NCBI RefSeq assembly: GCF_038725785.1
Contig: NZ_CP109796.1
Location: forward strand, 7,130,501-7,194,500
DNA length: 64,000 nt
Direction: 5' to 3'
Source: Termitidicoccus mucosus
Lineage (GTDB): Bacteria; Verrucomicrobiota; Verrucomicrobiia; Opitutales; Opitutaceae
Shown here: positions 1 to 10,866 of the stretch, piece by piece
Numbering within the stretch: the first letter of the stretch is position 1
How the letters are laid out: every line of letters starts with the position of its first letter
Notes under the pieces: model-generated
Told to the model about the DNA's origin: nothing
What the model saw: the letters and a program-made list of their open reading frames with translations, nothing else
Database searches by the model: none
Made by a program: the position numbers and the translations under genes

Positions 1-90
1 TTCGAGCGTGAGGTCGCGCAGCGCGATCGTGCGCCCGTAGCGGACGGTGACATTGCGCAGGAAGATGGAATTGGAAGGATGCGAGGCCAA
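1..90 (-). CDS. ABC transporter ATP-binding protein, N-terminal fragment
   Basis: Read on the minus strand, the first 90 bases encode an open N-terminus with the segment IFLRNVTVRYGRTIALRDL. This is the usual first strand, A-loop tyrosine (V-x-Y-G) and second strand of an ABC ATPase. The gene runs off the left edge, so the Walker A, signature and Walker B motifs are outside the window and the substrate cannot be told. An in-frame TAG at 109-111 bounds the start; no ATG lies between it and the conserved part, so the TTG at 88-90 is the likeliest start (inferred). It is divergent from the respiratory operon. Confidence 0.55.
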   Translation of the reverse strand, partial: MASHPSNSIFLRNVTVRYGRTIALRDLTLE

Positions 91-423
91 GAGGTTGAGC
101 GGGCCAGCCTAGCAAAGTCGTCAAGGGGGACGAAATCTAAAATACGGGCGCGATGCGTCCCGCGGCATCGTCGCGCGTGGCGGGCGAGGTTTCCCCGGTG
201 GAAAAATCCGGCGCCGACGCGCCGCGGGGAAAATGGCCGATTCTTGTATCCATCAATAAAATACACCCGCCAGAAAGCAGCTTTTCTTATTCAAATAATA
301 AGTCCAAGCTTATGAGCAGGCAGGACATGTTAAACAATCCTGAAGCCTTCGTGACTCTGGATTTTGGGTTTGCATTAGATTTATTTCATTTGTGTCTTAG
401 CTGCGCTTTTAACGATTCAACCT
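91..423. other. Intergenic region, no gene recognised
   Basis: This spacer lies between the divergent ABC ATPase gene and the small ORF upstream of actA. It is GC-rich up to about 240 and AT-richer from 240 to 420, so the promoters of both directions probably lie here. I see no clear -35/-10 pair, riboswitch or repeat. Short open frames inside it have no recognisable protein character. Confidence 0.4.
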
Positions 424-606
424 GTGAGCCACAAACACTCGCGAAAATCTTTCTTGGGCAAGTTTCTAGGTATGATGGCGGCGGCCGGTATCGTCCCCGC
501 GTTTATTGCCGGGAGACGCCCGTCTTCCAATCCATCTCCCGTCGCGACGACCACTTCCTTCAAGTTGCGCACCGAACCCCGGGCCGTGTCACGCACCGAT
601 GTGTGA
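424..606 (+). CDS. Small putative exported protein upstream of actA
   Basis: A 60-codon frame starting with GTG. The N-terminus is basic (SHKHSRKSF), followed by a hydrophobic run LGMMAAAGIVPAFIAG and then a polar Pro/Ser/Arg-rich tail ending RTEPRAVSRTDV. That is the layout of an export signal or single membrane anchor with a short soluble tail. It ends 49 nt before actA on the same strand, so it may be the first gene of the respiratory operon. No Shine-Dalgarno sequence is obvious and no domain is recognised. It could be a chance frame; the call rests on signal-like composition and position. Confidence 0.4.
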   Translation: MSHKHSRKSFLGKFLGMMAAAGIVPAFIAGRRPSSNPSPVATTTSFKLRTEPRAVSRTDV

Positions 607-655
607 CCGTGACGCAAACGGCCTTCACGGCGGCAACTCTGAGCGCCCGTAGCCC

Positions 656-1309
656 ATGTCCAAACTCTTCCCCAAGTCGGCCAACAAGCTGCCTCTGCAA
701 ATCATCATTTTCGTGATCGTGCTTGCGGGTGTGGTCACGGCGGCGACGACCTACTACGCCACCCCGAAATACACCCGCGTCGGCTACGCGCCGGTCCAGC
801 CCGTGCCGTTCAGCCACCAGTTGCACAACGGCCAGCTCGGCATCGACTGCCGCTACTGCCACAGCAACGTCGAAAAGTCCGGCTTCTCCAACATCCCCAC
901 GTCGCAGACGTGCATGAACTGCCACAGCCTGATCAAGACCGACAGCCCGCTGCTCGCGCCCATCCGCGCCAGCTACGAATCCGGCAATCCGGTGCCGTGG
1001 AAACAAATTCACCAGGTGCCCGACTACGTGTATTTCAACCACGCCGTCCACGTGAACCGCGGCGTCTCCTGCGTCGAGTGCCACGGCCAGATCAACGAGA
1101 TGGAAGTCGTCCGCCACGAGAAGCCGCTCAGCATGGGCTTCTGCCTCGACTGCCACCGTGATCCCGCCGCGTTCGTGCGCCCGCTCGACCAGATCACCAA
1201 CCTCAACTGGACGCCCGCGCAACAGGCCGAGCACGACAAGTGGGCGGCCGAGTTTGTCCGCAAAAACAAAATCGCCCCGCCGCAAAGCTGCACCGGCTGC
1301 CACCGATGA
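656..1309 (+). CDS. actA: Alternative complex III subunit A, pentaheme cytochrome c
   Basis: A 217-aa membrane-anchored cytochrome. Residues about 14-35 form one hydrophobic anchor (IIIFVIVLAGVVTAATTYYA). The periplasmic part carries five CxxCH heme sites: CRYCH, CMNCH, CVECH, CLDCH and CTGCH, the last at the extreme C-terminus. Five hemes with one N-terminal anchor is the known architecture of ActA, which receives electrons from the ActB iron-sulfur chain in the quinol-oxidising alternative complex III. The stop codon overlaps the actB start (ATGA at 1306-1309), so the two are probably translationally coupled. The order A-B-C-D-E-F downstream is the canonical act order. Confidence 0.93.
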   Translation: MSKLFPKSANKLPLQIIIFVIVLAGVVTAATTYYATPKYTRVGYAPVQPVPFSHQLHNGQLGIDCRYCHSNVEKSGFSNIPTSQTCMNCHSLIKTDSPLLAPIRASYESGNPVPWKQIHQVPDYVYFNHAVHVNRGVSCVECHGQINEMEVVRHEKPLSMGFCLDCHRDPAAFVRPLDQITNLNWTPAQQAEHDKWAAEFVRKNKIAPPQSCTGCHR

Positions 1310-4300
1310 AACGCAAACCGCATCCCCTTCACGACGATTCCGCCTCCGGCGCGCGGCCCACCGGACGCAACTACTGGCGCAGCCTCGACGAACTCGCCGA
1401 CTCGCCCGGCTTCAAGGAGCACCTCGCGCGCGAGTTTCCCGAAGGCTCCTCCACGCTCGAAGGCGTTGACCGCCGCGAGTTCTTCAAGCTCATGGCGGCC
1501 TCGTTCGCGCTCGGCGGCGTGGGACTGGTCGCCGGCTGCCGCCGCCCCGAGGCCAACGTCCTGCCCTACGGGAAATCGGTGGAAATGGTCATCCCCGGCC
1601 TGCCGCTTTATTTCGCGACCGCGATGCCGCTGCGCCGCGCCGCCATCCCCGTCATCGCCGAGACGCACCAGGGCCGCCCGACCAAGCTCGAAGGCAATCC
1701 CACCTACAAACCCTACGGCGGAGCGACCAACGCGCTCGTGCAGGCCTCCGTCCTCGATCTCTACGATCCCGACCGCGCCACCACGCACACCATCGACGGC
1801 AACGCGGTCGCGCCCGCCGCGCTTCACGACAAGCTCGCCGCCGTCGGCAAGACCTACGCCGAGGCGCAAGGGCGGGGGCTCGCGTTTCTCGCCGAGGAAA
1901 GCTCCTCGCCCACGCGCGCCGCGCTGGTGCGGCAGCTCCGTGAAAAGTATCCGCATGCGCTCTGGGCGGAATACGAGCCGGTGAGCGACGACCTGTCCGC
2001 GAACGTGGCCCGGGAGGTTTTCGGCCGGAACGTCCGCCCCGTTTACCGCTTCGACAAGGCGCGCCGCATCCTCTCGCTCGACGCCGATTTCCTGCACTCC
2101 GGCCCCGGCAGCATCGCGCAGGCGCGCGACTTCGCCAAGGGCCGCCGCGTGCTCGACCGGCACGACGACATGAACCGGCTCTACGTGGCCGAGAGCGGCT
2201 TCTCGCTCACCGGCGGCATGGCCGACCATCGACTGCGTTTGGCGAGCAGCCAGATGACTGCGCTGGCCGCGGCGCTGCTGGAGAAAATTTCCGGAAACGC
2301 CGGCCGCGCCGAATTCGCGGCGCTCGCCGGAAAACTCGATTTCAAGGACAAGGAAAAATGGCTCTCCGCCTGCGCCGCCGACCTGCTGGCCCACAAGGGC
2401 CAATGCCTCGTCGTCGCCGGCGCACACCTGCCGCCCGCCGCGCACGCGCTCGTCCACGCCCTCAACGACGTCCTCGGCAACATCGGCGAGACCGTCGGGT
2501 TTGTCGAACCGGACGACACGCGCGACCTGCCCGCGATCAACCTCGGCACGCTCGCCGCCGCCATCAAGACCGACGTCGTCAAGACGCTCGTCATCCTCGG
2601 CGGAAACCCGGCTTACAATGCGCCAACCGATCTCGACTGGCCCGCGTTGCAGAAGTCGGTGCCGGAGGTGATCCGTCACGGTTACTACGAGGACGAAACC
2701 TCCGCCGTCGAAGCGAAGAGTGTCACGCGGATCGCCGCCGCGCATTACCTCGAATCGTGGAGTGACGCCCGCACCGCCGACGGCACCATCGTGCCCGTGC
2801 AGCCGATGATCCTGCCGCTCTTCGGCGGACTCACCGGGATCGAGGTGCTCGCGCGTATCCTCGGTTCGGATACGACCGATCCCTACACGCTCGTCCACCG
2901 GACCATCACGGCGCTCGCCCCGTCGGGCGCGGACAAGGACAAGTTTTTCAGGAAATTCCTGCACGACGGCCTGCTCGAAGGCACGGCTTGGCCCGCCGTC
3001 AGCGTGGCGGCGAGGCCGTCCGCGCCGCTTGAGCCCGCGCCGCTGCCCGCCCTTTCCGCCCAAAACCTCGAAGTCCGCTTCGTCGCGGACTCGAAGGTGG
3101 ACGACGGCCGCTTCGCCAACAACGGCTGGCTCCAGGAATGCCCCGAGGCGATGACGAAAATCGCCTGGGACAACGCCATCCTCATCAGCCCGCGCCTCGC
3201 GAAGGAACTCGGCATCTATCCCGGCGGCGCCAACCTGCAAGTCGCCCGCGTGGAGGAGGCCGACTTCAAGATCGGCAAGGAAAACGCCCGCCTCGCCGAG
3301 CTCACGCTCAACGGCCGCGCCATCACCGGCCCGCTGCACATACAGCCCGGACTGGCCGATTACACCGTCATCGTCCCGCTCGGCTACGGACGCACCCGCT
3401 CCGGACGCGTCGGCACCGGCGTCGGCTTCGACGCCTACCCGCTGCGCGCCAGCGACACGCCCCATTTCGCGACCGGTGGCACGCTCCGCCTTACCGGCAA
3501 GCGCGTGCTCCTCGCCAACACCCAGGAGCACTGGTCGATGGAAGGCCGCGACCTTGTGCGCGAGGCCAACCACGACGAGTTCCAGAAAAATCCGTCCTTC
3601 GTCACCGGCATCGGCATGGAGTCGCACGCGCCGCCGGTTTACGGCGAAGGCAGCACGCCGGCCGACGATGCGAAACTCACGCCCGCCCAGCGCGCCCAAA
3701 TCTCCGCCGAACGCGCCAAACAAATCCCGCGCGGCGGCTCGCTCTACACCACGCCGAAATTCACCGGCGAGCACCAGTGGGGCATGGTCATCGACCTGAA
3801 CGTCTGCATGGGCTGCACCGCGTGCGTCATCGCCTGCCAGGCCGAAAACAACATTCCCATTGTCGGCCGCGAGCAGGTCCTGCGCGGACGCGAGATGCAC
3901 TGGATTCGCCTCGACCGCTACTATTCCGACGGACGCGCCGACGCGGCCGCGTTCGGGGGCGACGGCAACCGCTCGCTGCCCGAGGACCCGCAGGTCTCGC
4001 TCCAGCCCGTGAGCTGCCAGCAGTGCGAACTCGCCCCTTGCGAAACCGTCTGCCCCGTCAACGCCACCGTGCACGACGAGGAAGGGCTCAACGCGATGGC
4101 CTACAACCGTTGCATCGGCACGCGCTACTGCGCCAACAACTGTCCCTACAAGGTCCGCCGCTTCAACTTCTTCGATTGGAACAAGCGCGCCACCGACGCC
4201 CTCTACATGGGTCCGCTCGGCCACCAGAAGGAAATGCCCGAGCTGCTGAAAATGGCGAAGAATCCCGACGTCACCGTGCGCATGCGCGGCGTCATGGAAA

Positions 4301-4697
4301 AATGCACCTACTGCGTGCAGCGCATCCAGCAGGCCAAGATCGCGCAAAAAGTGAAGGCCCGCGACACCGGCGACGTGAAAGTGCCCGACGGCACGATCAA
4401 GGTCGCCTGCCAGCAATCCTGCTCGGTCGGGGCCATCACCTTCGGCGACATCAGCGACCCGCACAGCGCCGTCTCGCAGGCCCGCGCGCGCGATCAGAAT
4501 TATTCGTTGCTTGGTTACTTGAACATCCGCCCGCGCACGACTTATCTTGGCCGCCTGCGCAACCCGAACCCCGCGATGCCCGATTACATTCCGCTGCCCT
4601 TCAGCCGCATCGAGTATAACAACAAAAACCATCCCGCCCACGGCGAGCACGACGAAGGCCGCGGCCACGAAGCCCATGCCGAAGGAGGTCACGCCTG

Positions 4698-4698
<1 letters not shown>
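1306..4698 (+). CDS. actB: Alternative complex III subunit B, molybdopterin oxidoreductase-like/ferredoxin fusion
   Basis: The start is the ATG overlapping the actA stop; an upstream in-frame start lies inside actA. The product has 1130 aa. Residues 55-78 hold a Tat-type signal ([17 protein letters not shown]) ending at Cys78 in a lipobox-like VAGC, so the protein is probably exported folded and may be lipidated. Next comes a long domain related to molybdopterin oxidoreductases (B1 part), which in known ActB proteins binds no Mo cofactor. From about residue 825 follows a four-cluster ferredoxin region: [35 protein letters not shown], and CTYC followed later by CQQSC. B1 and B2 are fused, as in most act operons. 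It links quinol oxidation at ActC to the hemes of ActA/ActE. Confidence 0.93.
4681..4688 (+). promoter_or_regulatory. Strong Shine-Dalgarno site for actC
   Basis: GAAGGAGG lies within the last codons of actB, 9 nt before the actC ATG at 4698. It is one of the few strong ribosome-binding sites in the window and fixes the actC start, which overlaps the actB TGA by one base. Confidence 0.75.
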
Positions 4699-6134
<1,436 letters not shown>

Positions 6135-6147
6135 CAAAACCTCCGCC

Positions 6148-6681
6148 ATGGCCGCCCAACCCAACAGCCTCATCGCCACCTTCGAGACCACCGCCGACCT
6201 CATGCGCGCGGCGGAGACGGTGCGTGACGCCGGTTACAAACACTGGGACTGCATCACGCCGTTTCCCGTCCACGGCCTGGACAAGGCCATGGGCGTGGCC
6301 CGCTCCCGCGTGCCGCGCTTCTCGCTTGCCGGCGGCATCACCGGCTTCTGCACGGGCATGTCGATGATCTGGTTCATGAACAGGTTCGACTACCCGCTGG
6401 TCGTGGGCGGCAAACCGTTCTTCAGCCCCATGTTCGCGTTTCCCGTCTCTTACGAGCTCACGATTCTTTTCACCGCCTTCGCCACCATCGGCGGCATGCT
6501 CTTCCTCAACCGCCTGCCGATGCACTACCACCCGGTGCTCAAATACGACCAAATCCACCGCGGCCTCGACGACCGGTTTTTCATCGTCATCGAGTCCCGC
6601 GATCCGAAGTTCAACCTCGAAGCCACCCGCGCCCTGCTCGAAAAGGCCGGCGGCGCCGACATCACCGAACTGGAAGCCTGA
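6148..6681 (+). CDS. actD: Alternative complex III subunit D (DUF3341)
   Basis: A 177-aa protein with an N-terminal soluble part (SLIATFETTADLMRAAETV) and two hydrophobic segments around residues 65-80 and 95-120, then a C-terminal cytoplasmic tail with the conserved DDRFFIVIE segment of DUF3341/ActD. ActD is a small membrane subunit that packs against the ActC/ActF core; its chemical role is unknown. It lies 13 nt after actC and 3 nt before actE, clearly in the same operon. Confidence 0.88.
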   Translation: MAAQPNSLIATFETTADLMRAAETVRDAGYKHWDCITPFPVHGLDKAMGVARSRVPRFSLAGGITGFCTGMSMIWFMNRFDYPLVVGGKPFFSPMFAFPVSYELTILFTAFATIGGMLFLNRLPMHYHPVLKYDQIHRGLDDRFFIVIESRDPKFNLEATRALLEKAGGADITELEA

Positions 6682-6684
6682 GCC

Positions 6685-7320
6685 ATGCGCTACGCCTACC
6701 TCGCACTCGCCCTCTTCTGCGTGGCCCTCGTGTCCATCCTCGGCTTTCGCGGCATGACCTCGACCAGGCCGCCCAACGAGGTGTTTCCCAACACGTTTTT
6801 TCCCGAGATGAGCCGCCAGGCGAAATTCAAGCCGCAGGCCTCCACTCCCTTCTTCGCGGACGGGCGCACCGACCGCCCGCTGCCCGCCGGCGTCGTCCCG
6901 CGCGGCGAGCTTCGCGAGGACGATTTTCTCTATCAGGGAAAAGATGCGAAGGGCGAATTCGCCCGCGGGTTTCCCGAGGAAATCCTCATCAACGCCCAGC
7001 TCATGGCGCGCGGCCAGGAACGCTACAACATCTACTGCATTCCCTGCCACGGCGCGCTGGGCGACGGCAACGGCATCACCAAATCCTACGGCATGGGCAC
7101 CACGCCCACCTACCACGACGACCGCCTCCGCCAGATGCCCGAGGGTGAGATCTTCAACACCATCACCCACGGCAAAGGCACCATGATGTCCTACGCGGAC
7201 AAACTCTCCCCGCAGGACCGCTGGGCCGTCATCGCCTACGTGCGCGCCCTCCAGCGCGCCGAAACCGGCGCGCCCGCCGACGTGCCGCCCAGCCACAAAC
7301 CGGAGCTAGGACTGAAATGA
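6685..7320 (+). CDS. actE: Alternative complex III subunit E, monoheme cytochrome c
   Basis: A 211-aa protein with an N-terminal hydrophobic signal or anchor (YLALALFCVALVSILGF). A single heme site CIPCH lies at residues 118-122, followed by GALGDGNG, as in class I cytochromes. A methionine-bearing segment further on (TMMSY) is a candidate axial ligand. ActE is the monoheme subunit that passes electrons to the terminal oxidase or to a soluble cytochrome. Its stop overlaps the actF start (ATGA at 7317-7320). Confidence 0.9.
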   Translation: MRYAYLALALFCVALVSILGFRGMTSTRPPNEVFPNTFFPEMSRQAKFKPQASTPFFADGRTDRPLPAGVVPRGELREDDFLYQGKDAKGEFARGFPEEILINAQLMARGQERYNIYCIPCHGALGDGNGITKSYGMGTTPTYHDDRLRQMPEGEIFNTITHGKGTMMSYADKLSPQDRWAVIAYVRALQRAETGAPADVPPSHKPELGLK

Positions 7321-8606
7321 GCACCCACGCCGCCACCGCCTCCGACACACCGCTTCCCGCCGCCGCCGGATCGAAGCCCGCCGCCGCCGGCGCGGGCCGC
7401 GCGCTCGGCCTCGGCCTCGCCGGGCTCGCCGCCACCGCCGTCGGCTTCTTCCTCACGCCCGACACCCACGCGTTCGCGCTCGCCTACCTCACCGGCCTTT
7501 CCTTCTGGATCGCCGTCGCCATCGGCATGCTCATCATGGTGATGATCCACTACGTGCTCGACGCCTCCTGGTCGGTCGCCCTCCGCCGCCAGTATGAACA
7601 CTGGCTCGCCGGCGTGAAGTGGCTCGCGCTCCTTTTCGTTCCCCTCCTTGTCGCCACCTGGGTCAAACCCGGCAGCATCTGGCCCTGGACCGATCTTGCC
7701 ACTCCGCTTCACGGCGGACACGGCACCGTCGGCGACGATATTCTTTATATCAAGAAATCCGGCTTCCTGAACCCGGTCGCGCTCACCATCGGCACCGTCG
7801 CCTTCTTCGGCCTCTGGATGCTCCTCGCCGCCCGGCTGCGCGCCTATTCCTTCGCGCAGGACGACGACGGCGACATCAAATGGACGCGCAAAGCCCGCAT
7901 CGCCGCCGCCGCCGGCCTGCCCGTGATGGCCGTCACGCTGACCCTCGCCGCCATCTACTGGATGAAGAGCCTCGAATACCACTGGTTCTCCACCATGTAT
8001 GGCGTCTGGTTCTTTGCCGACTGCGCCCGCGCCGCGCTTTCCGTCGGCGTGCTCCTCTCGCTTTGGCTGTATTCGCGCGGCGACTACAAGGGCATCCTCA
8101 ACACCAACCACCTCCATTCCATCGGCCAGCTCATCTTCGCCTTCACCGTCTTCTGGGCCTACATCTCCTTCTCCCAATACTTCCTCATCTGGAACGCCAA
8201 CGTCCCCGAGGAAACCTTCTGGTACAACCTCCGCGAAATCAGCGCCGAGGGCGTGTTCAACCAGTGGGGCTGGGTGGGCATGGTGCTCGTTTTCGGACAC
8301 TTCCTCCTCCCCTTCCTCTATCTCCTCTCCTACCGGAATAAGGTCACCCACGCCCGCCTGCGCGTCGTGGTCGTCTGGATACTCGTCGTCATCCTCATCG
8401 ACCTTTGCTACAACATCCTGCCCGCCGCGAAGGACGCGCACGGCCAGCCCCAGCCCTTCCTCTCGCTCAATCTCCTCTGGGTGCTGACCACCCTCGTCGG
8501 CGCCGGCGGCCTTTGCGCCTGGGCCTATCTGCGCAGCCTCCCGGCCCGCAAACTCATCCCGATCCGCGACCCGCGCATCGACGAATGCCTCACGCATCAT
8601 GATTGA
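7317..8606 (+). CDS. actF: Alternative complex III subunit F, integral membrane protein
   Basis: A 429-aa polytopic protein with about ten hydrophobic segments, for example the runs WIAVAIGMLIMVMIHYVL, WLALLFVPLLVATWV and LIFAFTVFWAYISFSQYFL. The last is followed by IWNANVPEETFWY, a segment typical of ActF. ActF is a shortened relative of ActC and part of the membrane core of the complex. The N-terminal 30 residues are Ala/Pro-rich and likely cytoplasmic. It overlaps actE by 4 nt and overlaps the next small gene by 8 nt, consistent with coupled translation along the whole operon. Confidence 0.9.
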   Translation: MSTHAATASDTPLPAAAGSKPAAAGAGRALGLGLAGLAATAVGFFLTPDTHAFALAYLTGLSFWIAVAIGMLIMVMIHYVLDASWSVALRRQYEHWLAGVKWLALLFVPLLVATWVKPGSIWPWTDLATPLHGGHGTVGDDILYIKKSGFLNPVALTIGTVAFFGLWMLLAARLRAYSFAQDDDGDIKWTRKARIAAAAGLPVMAVTLTLAAIYWMKSLEYHWFSTMYGVWFFADCARAALSVGVLLSLWLYSRGDYKGILNTNHLHSIGQLIFAFTVFWAYISFSQYFLIWNANVPEETFWYNLREISAEGVFNQWGWVGMVLVFGHFLLPFLYLLSYRNKVTHARLRVVVVWILVVILIDLCYNILPAAKDAHGQPQPFLSLNLLWVLTTLVGAGGLCAWAYLRSLPARKLIPIRDPRIDECLTHHD

Positions 8607-8928
8607 TCCCAACACCAACTCCGCGCCATCGAGCCCCCGCTTCTGGGCCGCCGTCATCGCGACCGCGGGCGTGTTTGCCATTTTTGTCATCATCCTGCTC
8701 ATCGCCTACATCCCGCAGCGTCCCGATTCCCCCAGCGTCAGCACGACCAGCCAGATGACCCCCGCCGAGCGCGTCGCGCGCCTGGCGGAAATGCAGGCAA
8801 AGGAAAAATCCGCCGCCACGACCTATGGCTGGGCGAACCCGGAGAAAACCGCCGTCCGCCTTCCCATCGATCGCGCGATGGAACTCACCGTCCAGGAACT
8901 CGCCGCAAAACGGGAGAAACAAAAATGA
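8599..8928 (+). CDS. Single-span membrane protein linked to ACIII/cbb3 genes
   Basis: A 109-aa protein with one membrane span (AAVIATAGVFAIFVIILLIAY) and a periplasmic tail ending YGWANPEKTAVRLPIDRAMELTVQEL. The tail pattern, W-x(n)-V-R-L-P-I-x-R-A-M-E-L, is one I associate with small proteins encoded beside cytochrome oxidase or ACIII genes in Planctomycetes and Verrucomicrobia; I cannot name the family. The start overlaps the end of actF, so it is very probably a subunit or assembly factor of the same supercomplex (inference from position and topology). Confidence 0.75.
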   Translation: MIDPNTNSAPSSPRFWAAVIATAGVFAIFVIILLIAYIPQRPDSPSVSTTSQMTPAERVARLAEMQAKEKSAATTYGWANPEKTAVRLPIDRAMELTVQELAAKREKQK

Positions 8929-8982
8929 CCGTGCCCGCCCGACCCTTCCGCATTCCGCGTTCCGCAATCCGCATTTCCTAAA

Positions 8983-9198
8983 ATGGAGTGGCTTTTCTAC
9001 ATCATCGCATTCGTCATCGGCGTGGCCATCACGGCCTCGGCGGTGTATGCGCTGCATTGGTCGTCGAAGCACGGCCAGCTTCGCGACTTCGAGAAAGGCG
9101 CCGCCTCCATTTTCGACGAAAAGGAGCCCATCGGCCGCCCCACCGACTTCTTCCCGCAGAAACGTCGCAAACCAAAACCAACCACGCCCGCCACCTGA
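8983..9198 (+). CDS. ccoS: CcoS-like cbb3 oxidase maturation protein
   Basis: A 71-aa protein with one N-terminal span (EWLFYIIAFVIGVAITASAVY) followed by ALHWSSKHGQLRDFEKGAASIFDEKEP. The A-x-x-W-x-x-x-x-G-Q-x-x-D segment with a following acidic stretch matches the CcoS family, which is needed for cofactor insertion in cbb3 oxidases. The tail is Lys/Pro-rich. The 54-nt gap before it holds short near-repeats of TTCCGCATTCCGC type. Distant CcoS homology is recognised by pattern only, but placement directly before ccoN supports it. Confidence 0.7.
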   Translation: MEWLFYIIAFVIGVAITASAVYALHWSSKHGQLRDFEKGAASIFDEKEPIGRPTDFFPQKRRKPKPTTPAT

Positions 9199-9220
9199 TC
9201 CGCCACAAACACCAACCTCG

Positions 9221-9309
9221 TCTTTCTCTTTATTCTTTATCTTTCCTCTTTCGTCCCTGGCTTCCGTCCGAAAAAGAGAAAGAGGAAAGATAAAGAATAA
9301 AGAGAAAGA
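9221..9309. repeat. Long-stem palindromic repeat R1, copy A
   Basis: A perfect 32-bp inverted repeat: left arm 9221-9252 (pyrimidine only, starting TCTTTCTCTTTATTC) and right arm 9278-9309, with a 25-nt loop. It lies between ccoS and ccoN. The same arms recur at 18291-18386 and 33383-33487, with a degenerate copy at 23457-23541. All four sit immediately after a gene's stop codon. The arms are purine-only on one strand and pyrimidine-only on the other. No poly-U tract follows, so a simple intrinsic terminator is not evident. Confidence 0.9.
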
Positions 9310-9366
9310 AACAAATCCAGGTCGCACGACCGAAAACCCTTTTTTCGCGATTCGTCCTTTTCGCAA

Positions 9367-10866
9367 ATGTCCACCACTCCCAGCCTCGCCGCCTCCATCA
9401 ATCCCGGCAGTTCGCCCGACATCGTCGCGCGCGCCGAGTTGAGCGAGATCGATGCGTCCACGCGCATCCCCGCGGTCTTTTTCCTGAGTTCGTCCGTGCT
9501 CTGGCTGCTCGCCGGCACGGCCTTCGCCCTCATCGCCTCCTTCAAGCTCCACACGCCGCACTTCCTCGGCGATCTGGAATGGCTCACCTTTGGCCGCGCC
9601 CGCACCGCCCACCTCAACACCGTCGTTTACGGCTGGTCGGTCAATGCCTCCTTCGCCGTGGCGTTCTGGCTCATGGCGCGCCTGTCGCGTTCCGTCCTCC
9701 GCCACGCCGGCATCCTCATGGTCGCGGGGGTGTTCTGGAACATCGGCGTCACTGCCGGCGTGCTCGGCATCCTGGCCGGCGACTCCACCTCGGTCGAGTG
9801 GCTGGAGTTCCCCTCCTACGCCACGCCCATGCTCTTCGTCGCCTACGCCCTCGTCGGCGCGTGGGCCGTCATCACCTTCCGCTTCGGCAAGTCCGAGCAC
9901 ATCTACGTCTCGCAATGGTATATCCTGGCGGCGCTCTTCTGGTTTCCGTGGCTCTATTCCATCGCGCAGATCATGATCATCTTTGAGCCCGCGCGCGGCA
10001 CCGTGCAGGCGCTCGTCAACTGGTGGTTCGCGCACAACGTCCTCGGCCTCTGGTTCACCCCCATCGGCCTCGGCGCGATCTATTATTTCCTGCCCAAGGT
10101 ATTGGGAAAACCGATACATTCCTACTACCTCTCGCTTCTCGGCTTCTGGTCGCTCGCCATCTTCTACAACTGGGCCGGCGTGCACCACCTCGTCGGCGGC
10201 CCGGTCCCCGCGTGGGTCATCACCGCCGGGATCGCCGCCAGCTTCATGATGGTCGTGCCCGTCGTCGTCACCGCCATCAACCACCACCTCACGATGATCG
10301 GCAGCTTCGGCGCGCTGAAGTTCAGCCCCACGCTCCGCTTCATCGTCTTCGGCGCGTTCAACTACACCATCACCAGCGTCATCGGCTCCTTCCAGGCCGA
10401 CCGCACCGTCAGCGAGACGCTCCACTTCACCCACTTCACCGTCGCCCATGCCCACCAGGGCATGTATGCCTTTTTCACGATGGTGATGTTCGGCTCCATC
10501 TACTACATCCTCCCGCGCCTCCTCCTCCGCGAATGGCCCTCGGCCATGCTCATCCGCGTGCATTTCTGGGCGACCGCGGTCGGCGCGACCGTCTACGTCC
10601 TCGGCCTCTCCATTGGCGGGGCCATCCAAGGCTGGATGATGAACGCCCTCGACGCCAAGGGCGAGCTGCTCTACCCGCAGTTCCTCGACATCATGAAGGC
10701 CACCGTCCCGTGGCTCTTCTCGCGCAGCATCGCCGGCATGCTCGTCACCGTCGGGCACCTCGCCTTCGCGGTGAATTTCTGCTGGATGCTCTTCCGCAAG
10801 CGCGCCCCGCAGGACACCGCGCCCACGCTTTTCCGCAACCCGACTGAAATGGAGGAGGTGTCATGA
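9367..10866 (+). CDS. ccoN: cbb3-type cytochrome c oxidase subunit I
   Basis: A 499-aa, about 12-span heme-copper oxidase catalytic subunit. Visible ligand segments include HLNTVVYGWSVNASF (low-spin heme His), WWFAHNVLGLWF (CuB His), the YNWAGVHHLVGGPVP segment (adjacent CuB His pair) and FTHFTVAHAHQGMYAFF (heme His residues). The short helix-VI motif and lack of a standard Cox1 K-channel motif fit the C family (cbb3). It reduces O2 using electrons from c-type hemes of CcoO and the CcoP-like protein and pumps protons. It overlaps ccoO by 4 nt (ATGA). No Shine-Dalgarno is visible before the ATG; repeat R1 copy A lies 57 nt upstream. Confidence 0.95.
   Translation: MSTTPSLAASINPGSSPDIVARAELSEIDASTRIPAVFFLSSSVLWLLAGTAFALIASFKLHTPHFLGDLEWLTFGRARTAHLNTVVYGWSVNASFAVAFWLMARLSRSVLRHAGILMVAGVFWNIGVTAGVLGILAGDSTSVEWLEFPSYATPMLFVAYALVGAWAVITFRFGKSEHIYVSQWYILAALFWFPWLYSIAQIMIIFEPARGTVQALVNWWFAHNVLGLWFTPIGLGAIYYFLPKVLGKPIHSYYLSLLGFWSLAIFYNWAGVHHLVGGPVPAWVITAGIAASFMMVVPVVVTAINHHLTMIGSFGALKFSPTLRFIVFGAFNYTITSVIGSFQADRTVSETLHFTHFTVAHAHQGMYAFFTMVMFGSIYYILPRLLLREWPSAMLIRVHFWATAVGATVYVLGLSIGGAIQGWMMNALDAKGELLYPQFLDIMKATVPWLFSRSIAGMLVTVGHLAFAVNFCWMLFRKRAPQDTAPTLFRNPTEMEEVS

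Noticed and set aside
1024-4692. Open frame of over 1200 codons on the minus strand across actA/actB
   Set aside because: It is the antisense shadow of GC-rich, strongly codon-biased actA and actB. Its translation is Ala/Gly/Val/Arg-rich with no domains, and the plus-strand genes carry clear heme and FeS motifs.
9221-9309. R1 as a standard rho-independent terminator
   Set aside because: The stem is AT/purine-asymmetric rather than GC-rich, no T-tract follows, and copy A sits between ccoS and ccoN where a terminator would separate linked genes.
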